DNA of 64,000 nucleotides, taken from positions 61,727 through 125,726 of the forward strand of contig NZ_FNVQ01000008.1 of the NCBI RefSeq assembly GCF_900108065.1, read 5' to 3'. This DNA is from Marinobacterium lutimaris. Its GTDB lineage: Bacteria > Pseudomonadota > Gammaproteobacteria > Pseudomonadales > Balneatricaceae. Of the stretch, positions 17,508-27,089 are shown piece after piece; within the stretch, counting starts at the first letter, position 1, and every line of letters begins with the position of its first letter. The notes below the pieces were generated by a model. That model ran no database searches, had not been told where the DNA came from, and saw only the letters and a program-made list of their open reading frames with translations. The position numbers and the translations under genes were made by a program.

Positions 17508-19700
17508 TTACCCGTTAGCCGCCGCCCGGGCCGCACGCGCCGCGTGCAGCTTCTTGTAGCTTTCGATCAGGCGCAGGTGTCGGTCCAGTCCTTCCAGCTT
17601 CATGCTGGTGGGCTCGAGACCGTGGAAACGGACTTCACCGGAGACGGAGCCAACCACCGCGGCCATGCGCTCTTCACCGAACATACGGCTGAGGTTGGGC
17701 AGGAAGTCGTCCAGCTCCAGCTCGTCATCCAGCACGATCTCCAGCACCGCGTTGACCGCCTGGTAGAACAGGCCGCGATCCACGGTGTTGTCGTTGTACT
17801 GCAGGAAGGCTTCGACCAGCTCCAGCGCTTCGTCATGGCGCTGCAGCGCCAGGCTGATCAGCAGCTTCAACTCGAGAATAGTAAGCTGTCCCCAGTTCGT
17901 ATTCTCGTCGAACTCGATACCGATCAGGGTTTTGATATCGGTGTAGTTATCCTGCTGGCTCTCTTCGAGACGCTCTACCAGGTCGGCCAGGGCATCGTCG
18001 TCGAGGCGGTGCAGATTGAGGATATCCTCACGGTAATCCAGCGCCTTGTTGGTGTTATCCCAGACCAGGTCTTCCACCGGGTACACCTCGGAGAAACCAG
18101 GCACCAGGATACGGCAGGCCGGCGCGCCCAGCTCTTCAAAATGAGCCACATAGGCCTCCTTACCGAGGGACTCGAGAATGCCGTAGAGTGTGGCGGTTTC
18201 ATGTTCGTTATCACCGCTGAAGTCCCACTCACAGAACTCGAAATCGGACTTGGCGCTGAAGAAGCGCCAGGAGACCACACCGGTGGAATCGATAAAATGC
18301 TCGACGAAGTTGTTCGGCTCGGTCACCGCCATGGAGTTGAATGTGGGCGGCGGCACATCGTTTAGGCCTTCAAAACTGCGACCCTGCAGCAGCTCGGTGA
18401 GGCTGCGCTCCAGCGCCACATGGAAGCTCGGATGCGCGCCAAAGGAGGCAAACACACCGCCGGTACGCGGGTTCATCAGGGTGACACAGGCCACCGGGAA
18501 CTGGCCGCCCAGGGAGGCGTCCTTCACGAGCACCGGGAAGCCCTGGGCCTCCAGCGCTTCGATCCCTTCGACGATACCCGGGTACTTGGCGAGCACCTCG
18601 GCAGGTACGTCCGGCAACGCCAGTTCCTGCTCCAGGATTTCGCGCTTCACTGCCCGCTCGAAGATCTCCGACAGGCACTGCACCTCGGCTTCATACAGGG
18701 TGTTACCGGCGCTCATACCGTTACTGAGAAACAGGTTCTCGATCAGGTTTGACGGGAAGTACACCGTTTCACCATCGGAGTGACGCACGAACGGCAGCGA
18801 GCAGATACCACGATCGATACGGCCGGAGTTGGTATCGATCAGGTTAGAGCCGAACAGCTCGCCTTCCGGGTTGTAGATCTCCAGGCAGTGCTCGTCGAGG
18901 ATCTCTGCCGGCAGTTCGTCTTCAGGGCCTGGCTGGAACCACTTCTCGTTCGGGTAGTGCACAAACTCGGCGTTGGCGATCTCTTCCCCGAAGAACTGGT
19001 CGTTATAGAAGAAGTTGCAGCTCAGGCGCTCGATAAATTCACCCAGCGCCGAGCAGAGCGCACTCTCCTTGGTGGCACCCTTGCCGTTGGTAAAGCACAT
19101 GGGCGACGCGGCATCGCGAATATGCAGCGACCAGACATGGGGCACAATATTGCGCCAGGAAGCGATCTCGATCTTCATCCCCAGGTCCGCCAGGATGCCG
19201 GTCATATTGGCGATGGTCTGCTCCAGCGGCAGGTCCTTGCCCTCAATCCAGGTGGCGGAATCGCCGTCGCTCTCGCCCATCAGCAGCGCCTGGGCGTCTT
19301 CATCCAGGTTTTCCACCACCTCGATCTGGAACTCAGGACCGGTCTGCACCACCTTTTTCACCGTACACCGCTCGATGGAGCGCAGAATCCCCTGGCGATC
19401 CTTGTCGGAGATATCTTCCGGCAGCTCCACCTGGATCTTGAAGATCTGGTTATAGCGGTCGTTCGGATCGACGATGTTGTTCTGCGACAGGCGGATATTC
19501 TCCGTCGGGATATCCCGCGCGTTGCAGTACAGCTTAACGAAGTACGCCGCGCACAGCGCCGATGACGCCAGGAAGTAGTCGAACGGACCCGGTGCCGAAC
19601 CATCGCCCTTGTAGCGAATCGGCTGGTCGGCGATCACGGTGAAGTCATCAAACTTGGCTTCAAGCCGGAGGTTGTCGAGAAAGTTGACCTTGATTTCCAT
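17508..19700 (-). CDS. OsmC-YcaO fusion protein
   Basis: A 730-residue protein with an N-terminal OsmC-like domain (about 1-130; FDYFLASSALCAAYFVKLYC with a redox Cys) joined to a full YcaO domain (about 160-730). YcaO features: WSLHIRD, CFTNGKGATKESALCSALGEFIERLS (residues 225-250, ATP-binding Glu region) and NGMSAGNTLYEAEVQCLSEIFER. YcaO uses ATP to activate amide backbones; E. coli YcaO aids RimO methylthiolation of ribosomal protein S12. The OsmC part suggests a link to thiol or peroxide chemistry. Start 19700 is chosen by domain start; the ribosome site is weak. Confidence 0.9.
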   Translation of the reverse strand: MEIKVNFLDNLRLEAKFDDFTVIADQPIRYKGDGSAPGPFDYFLASSALCAAYFVKLYCNARDIPTENIRLSQNNIVDPNDRYNQIFKIQVELPEDISDKDRQGILRSIERCTVKKVVQTGPEFQIEVVENLDEDAQALLMGESDGDSATWIEGKDLPLEQTIANMTGILADLGMKIEIASWRNIVPHVWSLHIRDAASPMCFTNGKGATKESALCSALGEFIERLSCNFFYNDQFFGEEIANAEFVHYPNEKWFQPGPEDELPAEILDEHCLEIYNPEGELFGSNLIDTNSGRIDRGICSLPFVRHSDGETVYFPSNLIENLFLSNGMSAGNTLYEAEVQCLSEIFERAVKREILEQELALPDVPAEVLAKYPGIVEGIEALEAQGFPVLVKDASLGGQFPVACVTLMNPRTGGVFASFGAHPSFHVALERSLTELLQGRSFEGLNDVPPPTFNSMAVTEPNNFVEHFIDSTGVVSWRFFSAKSDFEFCEWDFSGDNEHETATLYGILESLGKEAYVAHFEELGAPACRILVPGFSEVYPVEDLVWDNTNKALDYREDILNLHRLDDDALADLVERLEESQQDNYTDIKTLIGIEFDENTNWGQLTILELKLLISLALQRHDEALELVEAFLQYNDNTVDRGLFYQAVNAVLEIVLDDELELDDFLPNLSRMFGEERMAAVVGSVSGEVRFHGLEPTSMKLEGLDRHLRLIESYKKLHAARAARAAANG

Positions 19701-19961
19701 GGGTGATGTACCGGATTGGGTGGTGATTGGGTGGATAGCAGCGGGGCTGGCGTTGAAAGGCGGTATTATCCAGATTTTGACCACCGCCGTCTTGGCCCCG
19801 CTAAAGGAAAACCGGTCGATACTGTTTAATACACGGTTAAGTCACGGACGTTAAAAACAAGAAAAGTAGATCAGGAATACATATTTCCCGCAGATAGAAG
19901 CTCCATCCGGCCAACAGCTCTTTATAATTTCAGGCTGAAATCACCGCACAGAGGATAATCC

Positions 19962-21074
19962 TTGAGATCCCGTTTCCGTGTTCTTTCCATTCTTGCCCTG
20001 CTGCACGCCTATATCGGCTGGCGGCTCTGCACTGGCCTGGAGTTGGGTATCGCCAGCTCAATACTGGTCGCCTTGGGCCTTGTCCTCTCCTGCACACTGA
20101 TGCCGCTGGCGGTGTTTGTGGACCGCATTCACGACCGGATCGCCTGGGCCGGCTACCTGATGATGGGACTGTTCTCCTCCCTGCTGGTGCTGACGCTGCT
20201 GCGTGACTTGGTGCTGGGTGGGCTGTGGATATTCTCTCTGCTGACGCCTGAGATATCGTTCTACTCCGCTCTTGCCGTGGTTACGCTCGGGTCACTGACC
20301 AGCCTGATCGGTTTGGTTAACGCCCGCCGCCTGGCCAGGGTGGTTCATGTGGATGTGCCGCTGAAGAACCTGCCGACTGCGCTGCAGGGCTTCACCATCG
20401 CGCAGATCAGCGATATCCATATCGGACACACCCTCAAGCGGGGCTTTCTGGAAGCGGTGGTTAACCGGGTCAACGGCCTGAACCCGGACCTGATCGCCGT
20501 TACCGGCGATGTGGTGGATGGCGATGTGGAGCGTCTTGGCGCCCATACCCAGCCGCTGGCGGGCCTGAAAGCGCGCTACGGCAGCTACCTGGTCACCGGC
20601 AACCATGAATACTATTCAGGCGTGCATCAGTGGACCGAAGAGTTCCGCCGCCTCGGCCTTAGCGTACTGCTTAACGAACATGTAACCCTGGAGCATCAGG
20701 GCGCCACGCTGCTGGTGGCTGGCGTCACTGACTTCAGTGCCGCGCGTTTCGATCCCACTCATCGCAGCGATCCGCACGCGGCGCTGGCCGGCGCGCCGGA
20801 ACATGCCAGCCACAGAATCCTGCTGGCCCACCAGCCGCGCTCGGCGCATGAGGCGGAAAAGGCAGGTTTCCACCTGCAGATATCGGGACACACTCACGGC
20901 GGCCAGTTCTGGCCCTGGAACCTGTTCGTACCTATGCAGCAGCCGTTTATTGCGGGGCTGGACCGCCTCAACGACCTGCTTATCTATACCAGCCGCGGCA
21001 CCGGTTACTGGGGCCCGCCGAAGCGCTTTGGGGCGCCGTCGGAGATTACGCTGCTGAGACTGGTGTCCGCGTAG
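19962..21074 (+). CDS. Membrane-anchored metallophosphoesterase
   Basis: A 370-residue protein. The first about 110 residues contain four hydrophobic segments; a calcineurin-like phosphoesterase domain follows. The complete metal-site series is present: QISDIHIGH, GDVVDGD, GNHEYYSG and GHTHGGQFWP. It resembles YkuE/YaeI-type enzymes acting on membrane phospholipid or UDP-sugar substrates, but the exact substrate is open. The start is TTG at 19962 with GAGGA seven bases upstream; no ATG fits better. Confidence 0.88.
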   Translation: MRSRFRVLSILALLHAYIGWRLCTGLELGIASSILVALGLVLSCTLMPLAVFVDRIHDRIAWAGYLMMGLFSSLLVLTLLRDLVLGGLWIFSLLTPEISFYSALAVVTLGSLTSLIGLVNARRLARVVHVDVPLKNLPTALQGFTIAQISDIHIGHTLKRGFLEAVVNRVNGLNPDLIAVTGDVVDGDVERLGAHTQPLAGLKARYGSYLVTGNHEYYSGVHQWTEEFRRLGLSVLLNEHVTLEHQGATLLVAGVTDFSAARFDPTHRSDPHAALAGAPEHASHRILLAHQPRSAHEAEKAGFHLQISGHTHGGQFWPWNLFVPMQQPFIAGLDRLNDLLIYTSRGTGYWGPPKRFGAPSEITLLRLVSA

Positions 21075-21111
21075 GAGGTCTGCACCACAGTCATTCAAAA
21101 CCCCGTATCAA

Positions 21112-21145
21112 AAAGGCCCCGCAGGATTATCCGGCGGGGCCTTTG
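21112..21145. terminator. Terminator between converging genes
   Basis: GGCCCCGC (21115-21122) pairs with GCGGGGCC (from about 21135) and is flanked by an A-run and a short T-run, so it can serve both the phosphoesterase and the FadL gene. Confidence 0.8.
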
Positions 21146-21171
21146 TCGGAACGGCTCTAGCTGATCAGGAC

Positions 21172-22419
21172 TTAGTACCGGTACTGCCAAGCGACGCCAA
21201 CGATATCCTGGCTCATCTCCAGGTCGGCTTCACCACCCCCAAAGCTGGCAGGGATAGAGTTGTTACCCTTCACCTTCTCTTCCAGCGCACGGGTGTAAGA
21301 AACAGAAATGCTCTGTTCCGGGCTAAGCTCCCAGGTTGCGCCCAGACTGACGTGATCCTGGATCACGCCCGGCGCCAGAATGTTCATAAAGGTCTGGCTC
21401 GACGGGACCGGCTGATCCGCATGGCTGACGCCGGCACGCAGGGTCAGGCGGTCGCTGGCGGCATAGATCACGCCCAGTTTGTAGACATCGATATCGTCCC
21501 AGCCGAAGCCAGCAGCATTATCTGCACCCAGCGGGGCAAGCATCGAGAAAGAGTTACCCACAGAGTGCACATCGCTGTATTCGATCCGCTCCCAGTCACC
21601 GGCCAGGGTCCACTGCGGATTGATCTGCCAGGCAAAGCCAACACCGTAATTTTCCGGCACGTCGAAACCGCCCTGCTCAGCGAACAGGCCACGATACTTG
21701 TTGAAGGAATCGGTATTGATGCGCGATGACCAGCTTGCGCCCAGGGTCAGCGTATCGGTGACCTGCCCCTGCCAGCCGAGCTTCAGACCCCAGCCGTTGC
21801 TGCTGTCTTCACCCTTGTTGCTGACCGCATCGCCATCGCTGCTCATGGCGGCAAAGTTCTGAATACCTTTCGCTTCAAAGCGCTGGTAGACGTAGGTAAC
21901 GCCAACGCCGAGGCTATGTCGTTCGCTCACTTTGTAAGCCAGCGAGCCGGTCAGAAATGCCTGAGACAGATCCACACCCGCTTCGCCAGAGCCAAACACC
22001 ATCGGTGCAACCTCATAGGAGGTATTCATGCCGCCGTTGGCGTATACCGCCAGGCCGTAGGCCAGCCGGTCGGAATGCATGCGGGCGAAACCGCCTTCCG
22101 GCATCCAGAAGTCACGCTCGCCGTTGCCATCGTAATGGCCATCCAGGCTGTAACCGCCGCCCATATCATTGCCGCTGATATCGGCGCTGCGCTTCGGCTT
22201 GAAGTAGGTCACACCCAGATCATACTGACTGCCCAGAGCAATCAGCGACGCCGGGTTGCTGGCTGCCTTGATGCTGTCGTGTGCCAGCGCAAAGCTGACG
22301 CCTGCCATACCCTGAGCCTTTACGCTGCTGCCATGCATGAAATAGCCGTTGGTAGCCTGGGCTGCCAGCGGGAAAGCGGCCAGTGCGAGAGTAAGGGCGG
22401 TACGGGTTGTAGCAGTCAT
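21172..22419 (-). CDS. FadL/OmpP1-family outer-membrane transporter
   Basis: A 415-residue beta-barrel protein. The signal peptide ends AAQA at residue 22, and the mature N-terminus TNGYFMHGSSVKAQGMAG is the FadL hatch signature. The C-terminus WQYRY ends in an aromatic residue, as needed for BAM recognition. Family members pass long-chain fatty acids or aromatic hydrocarbons. Sequence does not separate these. It diverges from the YeeE/YedE genes over an AT-rich 177-bp region and is monocistronic. Confidence 0.92.
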   Translation of the reverse strand: MTATTRTALTLALAAFPLAAQATNGYFMHGSSVKAQGMAGVSFALAHDSIKAASNPASLIALGSQYDLGVTYFKPKRSADISGNDMGGGYSLDGHYDGNGERDFWMPEGGFARMHSDRLAYGLAVYANGGMNTSYEVAPMVFGSGEAGVDLSQAFLTGSLAYKVSERHSLGVGVTYVYQRFEAKGIQNFAAMSSDGDAVSNKGEDSSNGWGLKLGWQGQVTDTLTLGASWSSRINTDSFNKYRGLFAEQGGFDVPENYGVGFAWQINPQWTLAGDWERIEYSDVHSVGNSFSMLAPLGADNAAGFGWDDIDVYKLGVIYAASDRLTLRAGVSHADQPVPSSQTFMNILAPGVIQDHVSLGATWELSPEQSISVSYTRALEEKVKGNNSIPASFGGGEADLEMSQDIVGVAWQYRY

Positions 22420-22596
22420 GATGGCTCTTTTTAATCAAAAATTGGTTAAGGGCTGCGCATATTAGATCAACTAGATATAAAAATTAAATAACATATATTA
22501 ATTAAGATATAACTAATTAAGACCTTTGCGTTTAAGGCGCCAGATAACGATAATCGTCCCAAGCGTTCCATCCCTCATAAAAGGTCTACCAGACTC

Positions 22597-23043
22597 ATGG
22601 AAATCGTCAATTTCACGCCAGTGCCCGCGCTGATCGGTGGTGCACTGATTGGGCTTTCGGCCGCCTTTCTGCTGCTTGCCAGGGGAAATATCGCCGGTAT
22701 ATCGGGGATTGCCGGCGGCATCATCTATCCGGAGCAGAGCAGCGATATCAACTGGCGCGTTTTGTTCGTTATCGGCCTGGTTCTCGGCGGTTTTATCTAT
22801 CAGTGGCTCGGCATAGGCGCTGGCGTCGAGCAGATTCAGGCGATGGTAAGTAAGCCGATGCTGGTGCTGGCGGGCCTGCTGGTGGGTATCGGCACCCAGA
22901 TCGGTACCGGCTGTACCAGCGGCCACGGCATCTGTGGCCTGGCAAGACGCAGCCCCCGCTCCCTGGTGGCCACTCTCTGCTTTATGGGCAGCGCGCTGGT
23001 TACTGTATTTATCGTTCGTCACCTGCTGGGAATCAGCGCATGA
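22597..23043 (+). CDS. YeeE/YedE family membrane protein (half-size)
   Basis: A 148-residue inner-membrane protein with about four helices. Diagnostic GTGCTSGHGICGLAR at 106-120 carries the conserved Cys of the YeeE/TsuA sulfur transporters, in which Cys residues relay thiosulfate through the membrane. With the next gene, which overlaps it by 4 bp (ATGA), it forms a two-component unit similar to PmpA/PmpB. The substrate (thiosulfate or another sulfur compound) is inferred from the family. Confidence 0.87.
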   Translation: MEIVNFTPVPALIGGALIGLSAAFLLLARGNIAGISGIAGGIIYPEQSSDINWRVLFVIGLVLGGFIYQWLGIGAGVEQIQAMVSKPMLVLAGLLVGIGTQIGTGCTSGHGICGLARRSPRSLVATLCFMGSALVTVFIVRHLLGISA

Positions 23044-23468
23044 ACAGCACACTTCGCCTGCTGGCGGCACTGGCCGCCGGCACCCTGTTTGGTTTCGGCC
23101 TCTCCGTGGCACAGATGATCGACCCGGCCAAGGTGCTGAACTTCCTTGACCTGTTCGGCACCTGGGATCCGTCTCTGGCTTTCGTGATGGGCGGAGGATT
23201 GGCGGTCAATGCGCTGCTGACACCGCTGATACTGAAACGCAGCAAGCCGCTGCTGGCGGAATATTTCCAGCTGCCGAAGAAGGTTCAGATCGATAAACGC
23301 ATCGTCTTTGGCGGCATCATCTTCGGTGTCGGCTGGGGCATCGCTGGTTACTGTCCGGGCCCGATGATCACCTCACTGAGCTTCGCCAACAGCGATATTC
23401 TGACGGTGTTTGCAGCGTTTGTGGTGGGTACCTTCGCAACGCGATGGATGCTGGCACATCGCGGGTGA
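23040..23468 (+). CDS. DUF6691/YeeE-type partner membrane protein
   Basis: A 142-residue membrane protein with four helices and the motif GWGIAGYCPGPM at 100-111, the second Cys-bearing half of a split YeeE/YedE transporter. FGFGLSVAQMIDPAKVLNFLDLFG near the N-terminus is characteristic of this subfamily. Translation is probably coupled to the preceding gene through the ATGA overlap. Function is inferred as sulfur-compound uptake. Confidence 0.87.
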   Translation: MNSTLRLLAALAAGTLFGFGLSVAQMIDPAKVLNFLDLFGTWDPSLAFVMGGGLAVNALLTPLILKRSKPLLAEYFQLPKKVQIDKRIVFGGIIFGVGWGIAGYCPGPMITSLSFANSDILTVFAAFVVGTFATRWMLAHRG

Positions 23469-23478
23469 GCATTGAAGG

Positions 23479-23515
23479 GCATCGAAGCCATCTCAGCGTT
23501 GATGAGCTTCGATGC
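23479..23515 (+). terminator. Hairpin after the split YeeE pair
   Basis: GCATCGAAGC (23479-23488) and GCTTCGATGC (23506-23515) form a perfect 10-bp stem with a 17-nt loop, followed by GGCTTTGTCCT. The T-tract is weak. The remainder of the stretch 23469-23798 is AT-rich and holds no gene I recognise; it should contain the promoter of the next gene. Confidence 0.55.
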
Positions 23516-23798
23516 GGCTTTGTCCTCTACAGCTACAGCCAACCCAGCCCCAGGCCAACCCTTCGACTTGCCCACGGATATAACGTCTCTGATAAGCATC
23601 GAATTTACATATAATCAATCGTTATTTCAGAGCTATTGTTTTAAAATCTCAGGCCATTAAAATAATACCCAAATAAAATAGTCGGAAATAAAAACCCCGC
23701 ATCCGACTTCTGATAAATATTCGCCGTAAACATCCCGCTTGTTCTGTGCATGTCCGCGTTGGACGCTGCAGGACTTTCAACGTTGTAAGAAGAGTCCC

Positions 23799-25055
23799 AT
23801 GATCAAACCCAAGGAACATTTGAGCGGCTTCGTGCTGCTTCTCGTCGTTGTAACGCTGGGCGGCACTCTGCTCGACTCAGCTATCTTTTTCCGCCTGCTC
23901 GTCGGCATGGGTCTTGGCTATGCGCTCAGCCGCGCATCACTGGGCTTTGCCGGCAGTGTGAACCGCGCCTACCGCGCCGGCTCCACCCGTCTGATGCGTG
24001 GCCTGATGCTGCTGTTCACCGCTTCAGCCATCGCCACCACCGCCTTTCTCTACAATCAGGACCCGACGCAGCTGAACCTCTGGGTCAACCCGATCAACGC
24101 AGGCCTGATTCTCGGCGGTCTGCTGTTCGGCTTTGGCATGTCGTTCGCCGGTTGCTGCGCTACCGGTGTGCTGACCTACTTCTCCAGCAACCTGATCCGC
24201 CCGGCGCTGGTGCTGCTCAGCTTTGGCGGTGGTGTCTTTCTCGGCTTCCCGCTGCAGGCGCAGGCACCCTGGATTCGTGAGACCTGGATCTCCAGCGCTA
24301 CCTACGAAGGCCGCGGCGTATTTCTGCCGGACCTGTTCGCCAACGACCCGCTTAACGGCTACTTCGGCGCGATCCTGCTGACCGCCGCCTTTGCCGGTAT
24401 TGTCGCCTGGCTGGCACACCGCTATGAGCACAAACGCCGGAACAACGACACCTATATCGGCGTCTCCTCCGAGCATGAGCAGCTTGAAAGCAAACCGATC
24501 AACCTGGCTGAACACCGCTTTTTCAGCCGCGAAACCTACGAGGCGCTGTTTATCCGCCGCTGGTCGATGACCACCGGCATCGCCATCATCGTGGTGCTGT
24601 TCAGCCTGTTGATGGGTGTTACCGGCTCCGGTTGGGGTGCGTCCTCGCCGTTCGGCTTCTGGTTCGGCCGTATGCTGATCGCCTTCGGTATGGAGCCGGC
24701 CAGCATCGCCGCCTTCACCCACCGCCCGGAGCAGGTGTTCACCATGCCCTTCTTCAGCCATCCGGTGAATGTGCAGAACCTGGGCATCATGGCCGGCGCC
24801 ATTATCGCGCTGCTGCTGGCGGGCCGTTTCGGCAAGGGTATCTCCCGCCTGGGGCTTGGCTGGAAAGAGGGCGCGATGCTGATCATCGCCGGCCTGTGCA
24901 TGGGCCTGGGCACCCGTTTCGCCAACGGTTGCAACGTGGGTGCGCTGTACACCCCGATCGCCAACTTCTCGCTGTCCGGCTGGATCTTCCTGATCTTCAT
25001 GGTCAGCGGCGGCGTTATCGGCAACCTGCTGGGTAAAAAGGTCGCCGCGGCCTGA
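23799..25055 (+). CDS. Full-length YeeE/YedE (TsuA-like) transporter
   Basis: A 418-residue polytopic membrane protein containing both halves of the YeeE fold: FGFGMSFAGCCATGVL in the first half and GLCMGLGTRFANGCNVGALYTP in the second, each with the conserved pore Cys. TsuA takes up thiosulfate. The frame opens at 23739, but MIKPKEHL at 23799 is the natural start. It may act with the upstream split pair in sulfur scavenging; no cysteine-synthesis genes are adjacent. A strong terminator follows. Confidence 0.88.
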   Translation: MIKPKEHLSGFVLLLVVVTLGGTLLDSAIFFRLLVGMGLGYALSRASLGFAGSVNRAYRAGSTRLMRGLMLLFTASAIATTAFLYNQDPTQLNLWVNPINAGLILGGLLFGFGMSFAGCCATGVLTYFSSNLIRPALVLLSFGGGVFLGFPLQAQAPWIRETWISSATYEGRGVFLPDLFANDPLNGYFGAILLTAAFAGIVAWLAHRYEHKRRNNDTYIGVSSEHEQLESKPINLAEHRFFSRETYEALFIRRWSMTTGIAIIVVLFSLLMGVTGSGWGASSPFGFWFGRMLIAFGMEPASIAAFTHRPEQVFTMPFFSHPVNVQNLGIMAGAIIALLLAGRFGKGISRLGLGWKEGAMLIIAGLCMGLGTRFANGCNVGALYTPIANFSLSGWIFLIFMVSGGVIGNLLGKKVAAA

Positions 25056-25073
25056 GCCCGCTGACCGACCACA

Positions 25074-25103
25074 AAAAAACCGCTGCCTGGGCAGCGGTTT
25101 TTT
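25074..25103. terminator. Strong bidirectional intrinsic terminator
   Basis: ACCGCTGC and GCAGCGGT form the stem, flanked by seven As and a T-run. It serves the YeeE gene and the converging lipoprotein gene. Confidence 0.92.
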
Positions 25104-25122
25104 CGTTTCGGCCCGTTAACAC

Positions 25123-25914
25123 CTAATAGCGGGCCAACCCATCCAGCGTCACTTCATAGCGCTTCGCCATCGCATCGAAGTGCACACCGTAGCTGGTGGG
25201 ATAGGCAAAATCCTTATGATAGGCCTGCGGCTGCTTCACCGGCATTGACATGTCTGGCCGGGATTTCAGGTAATCCAGCGTCATCATCGGCTCCATGAAA
25301 ATCACCTTGCCGTCGTAGAAGCCGTAGATAAAGGTGGTGGTAAAGGGTTCTCCGTTAAACTCGCCGCTGGCCGGATCGATGGCGTGAGCCCCCATGTTCG
25401 GTACTTCGGTGCCTGGCGGCAGCGCGTATCCTGCGGGCATGTAGCCTTCTTCCGGGGCCTTGCGGGCCATCTCCAGGCTGGCGGCGTCCAGTGTAATCTC
25501 TTTACGCGCCGCGTGATCGATGGCGTAGAAATGGAAATCAAAGTGTGGAGTGTCGTATACCCCCGGAGGGATGTGCCCGTGCGGATTCCAGTCCAGCATC
25601 ACATGATCGTAGCCAAGCGCCGCGGCCTCGGCCGGCAGCTCCAGGTCATACTCCCAGGCACCGTGTTCCGATAATTCGGTGGGTAATCCTGTAAGGGTTT
25701 CTTCGCTGAAGCGTATACCCAAAGTACGGGCCGCACCCTGCTCATCCAGGGTGACGAAGGTCCAGGCTTGGCCTTGCCCAATCGCCACCGGCGGCCCTTC
25801 AAAGGTACCGCTCATCTGTGCATCTTTAGGCGAGGTGGAACAGCCGGCGAGAATAGCCGTAAGCGCGATAGCCACCGGCACCAGGCCGGGAGCGGGTAAA
25901 CCAGAACGTATCAT
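25123..25914 (-). CDS. DUF5602-type lipoprotein
   Basis: A 263-residue predicted lipoprotein with lipobox LAGC near residue 25. The body contains DWNPHGHIPPGVYDTPHFDFHFY (residues 109-131), a His/Asp-rich signature I associate with DUF5602/TTHB210-like proteins, and EVPNMGAHAID. The His-rich pattern suggests metal binding, but no activity is known. It is monocistronic, with a terminator on each side. Confidence 0.78.
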   Translation of the reverse strand: MIRSGLPAPGLVPVAIALTAILAGCSTSPKDAQMSGTFEGPPVAIGQGQAWTFVTLDEQGAARTLGIRFSEETLTGLPTELSEHGAWEYDLELPAEAAALGYDHVMLDWNPHGHIPPGVYDTPHFDFHFYAIDHAARKEITLDAASLEMARKAPEEGYMPAGYALPPGTEVPNMGAHAIDPASGEFNGEPFTTTFIYGFYDGKVIFMEPMMTLDYLKSRPDMSMPVKQPQAYHKDFAYPTSYGVHFDAMAKRYEVTLDGLARY

Positions 25915-26053
25915 TGGAGAACCCTCTTATTTTTCTTCTATACCGGTGCAGACAACCCGCCGGCAGGCCTGCTCAAGCATGGTTCCTAACCCAGGATTGC
26001 GCCAGTTGCCGGGTTAAACAGTTGCTCAACGCCAACAGTGAAGTCAGACGATA

Positions 26054-26086
26054 AAAAAGCGACCGCCGTTACCGGGGTCGCTTTTT
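26054..26086. terminator. Intrinsic terminator of the PH-domain operon
   Basis: AAAAAGCGACC pairs with GGTCGCTTTTT (to 26085), with an A-run and a T-run on the two sides. On the minus strand it lies just after the 104-residue membrane-protein gene. Confidence 0.85.
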
Positions 26087-26107
26087 CAGATACTTGCGCG
26101 GTGTAGC

Positions 26108-26422
26108 TTAAAAGATCCAGGCGATCATCAGCCAGAAGATCAGGAAGAACACAAAGAATCCGGCCAGCATAAACTGAAGCTCGCCCAGCAGACCGTCGCC
26201 GGAGGCGATAGCAAACACCAGCAGCGTCGCCACGGTAACAAAGAAGGCGATCACTGCGGCGCTTTTCAGCCCGAGGCCAGGTTCAAAATGCACCGCGATA
26301 ATCTCACCCAACGCCGGCAACATCAGCGCTATCGCCACGCCCACCAGCAGCACCAGCGAGATCAGAATAATCGCGATCTTGCGGGACTCGTTCTTGTCCT
26401 TGTTGTCGCTTTCACCAACCAT
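26108..26422 (-). CDS. Small membrane protein, unknown function
   Basis: A 104-residue protein with a charged N-terminus (MVGESDNKDKNESRK) and three hydrophobic segments at about 15-36, 50-70 and 82-104. No motif was recognised. It starts 5 bp after the stop of the PH-domain gene, so the two form an operon and may act together in the membrane. Confidence 0.75.
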   Translation of the reverse strand: MVGESDNKDKNESRKIAIILISLVLLVGVAIALMLPALGEIIAVHFEPGLGLKSAAVIAFFVTVATLLVFAIASGDGLLGELQFMLAGFFVFFLIFWLMIAWIF

Positions 26423-26427
26423 GCCGC

Positions 26428-26808
26428 TTACCCGCCGTTCTGACGCGTCTTGATCAGCTCGCGCACCCGGTTCGGGTCGGGCAGGCCTTTCACGGAGATC
26501 TCCGGATCATCGCCGGCAGTATAAATATCGATGGCACCGACACCGAAAATTCGGTTGAAGAATGACTGTCTCACGGTAACCGTGCGTACACCGGTGATGC
26601 CGACCTCAGACCTCTCCTTACTCAGCAGGCCTTTCTCATAGAGGATATCGTGCTCGGTGACGGAGAGTTTGGATGCCTTGGTCTGCAGATACCAATACAA
26701 CAGAATGATAATGCCGATACCGAACGCCGGAATTAACAGGATAGAAAGGATAAACCCGAGCGGATTGTTCTTGAACATCACCGGATTTGCGGAGTAAAGC
26801 TCACTCAT
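26428..26808 (-). CDS. PH domain (bPH2) membrane protein
   Basis: A 126-residue protein with a hydrophobic hairpin at about 17-42 and a bacterial PH domain (ILYEKGLLSKERSEVGITGVRTVTV, residues 55-79; then GVGAIDIYTAGDDPEISVKG). It is similar to single-domain YdbS/YdbT-like proteins. The frame is open to 26889, but ATG 26808 has AAGGAG six bases upstream. First gene of a two-gene operon. Role unknown. Confidence 0.83.
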   Translation of the reverse strand: MSELYSANPVMFKNNPLGFILSILLIPAFGIGIIILLYWYLQTKASKLSVTEHDILYEKGLLSKERSEVGITGVRTVTVRQSFFNRIFGVGAIDIYTAGDDPEISVKGLPDPNRVRELIKTRQNGG

Positions 26809-27089
26809 TTTTATCTCCTTGAGCGCCCATGTCTGTGTTCCCCGACAGAGTCTGTGACTGAGGAACCCACCCAGAGAGTGGCAAGCCAATACTGTCCGAG
26901 TTGTGGGCGCTTGTCACGCCGCAAGCGCCCGGCAACTGCCGCCCGGTACGCAGATTTCAACTTTTTTGCAGCTGCGTAACGCCGCTTTGATCAGGCTGGT
27001 CTAAAGTCAAAGAGGTGCCGCAGAGAGCGCACCGGATCTCACACCTTTTTTGCATGACATCTTTGACCTACTCATAAAGGGACTAAACG

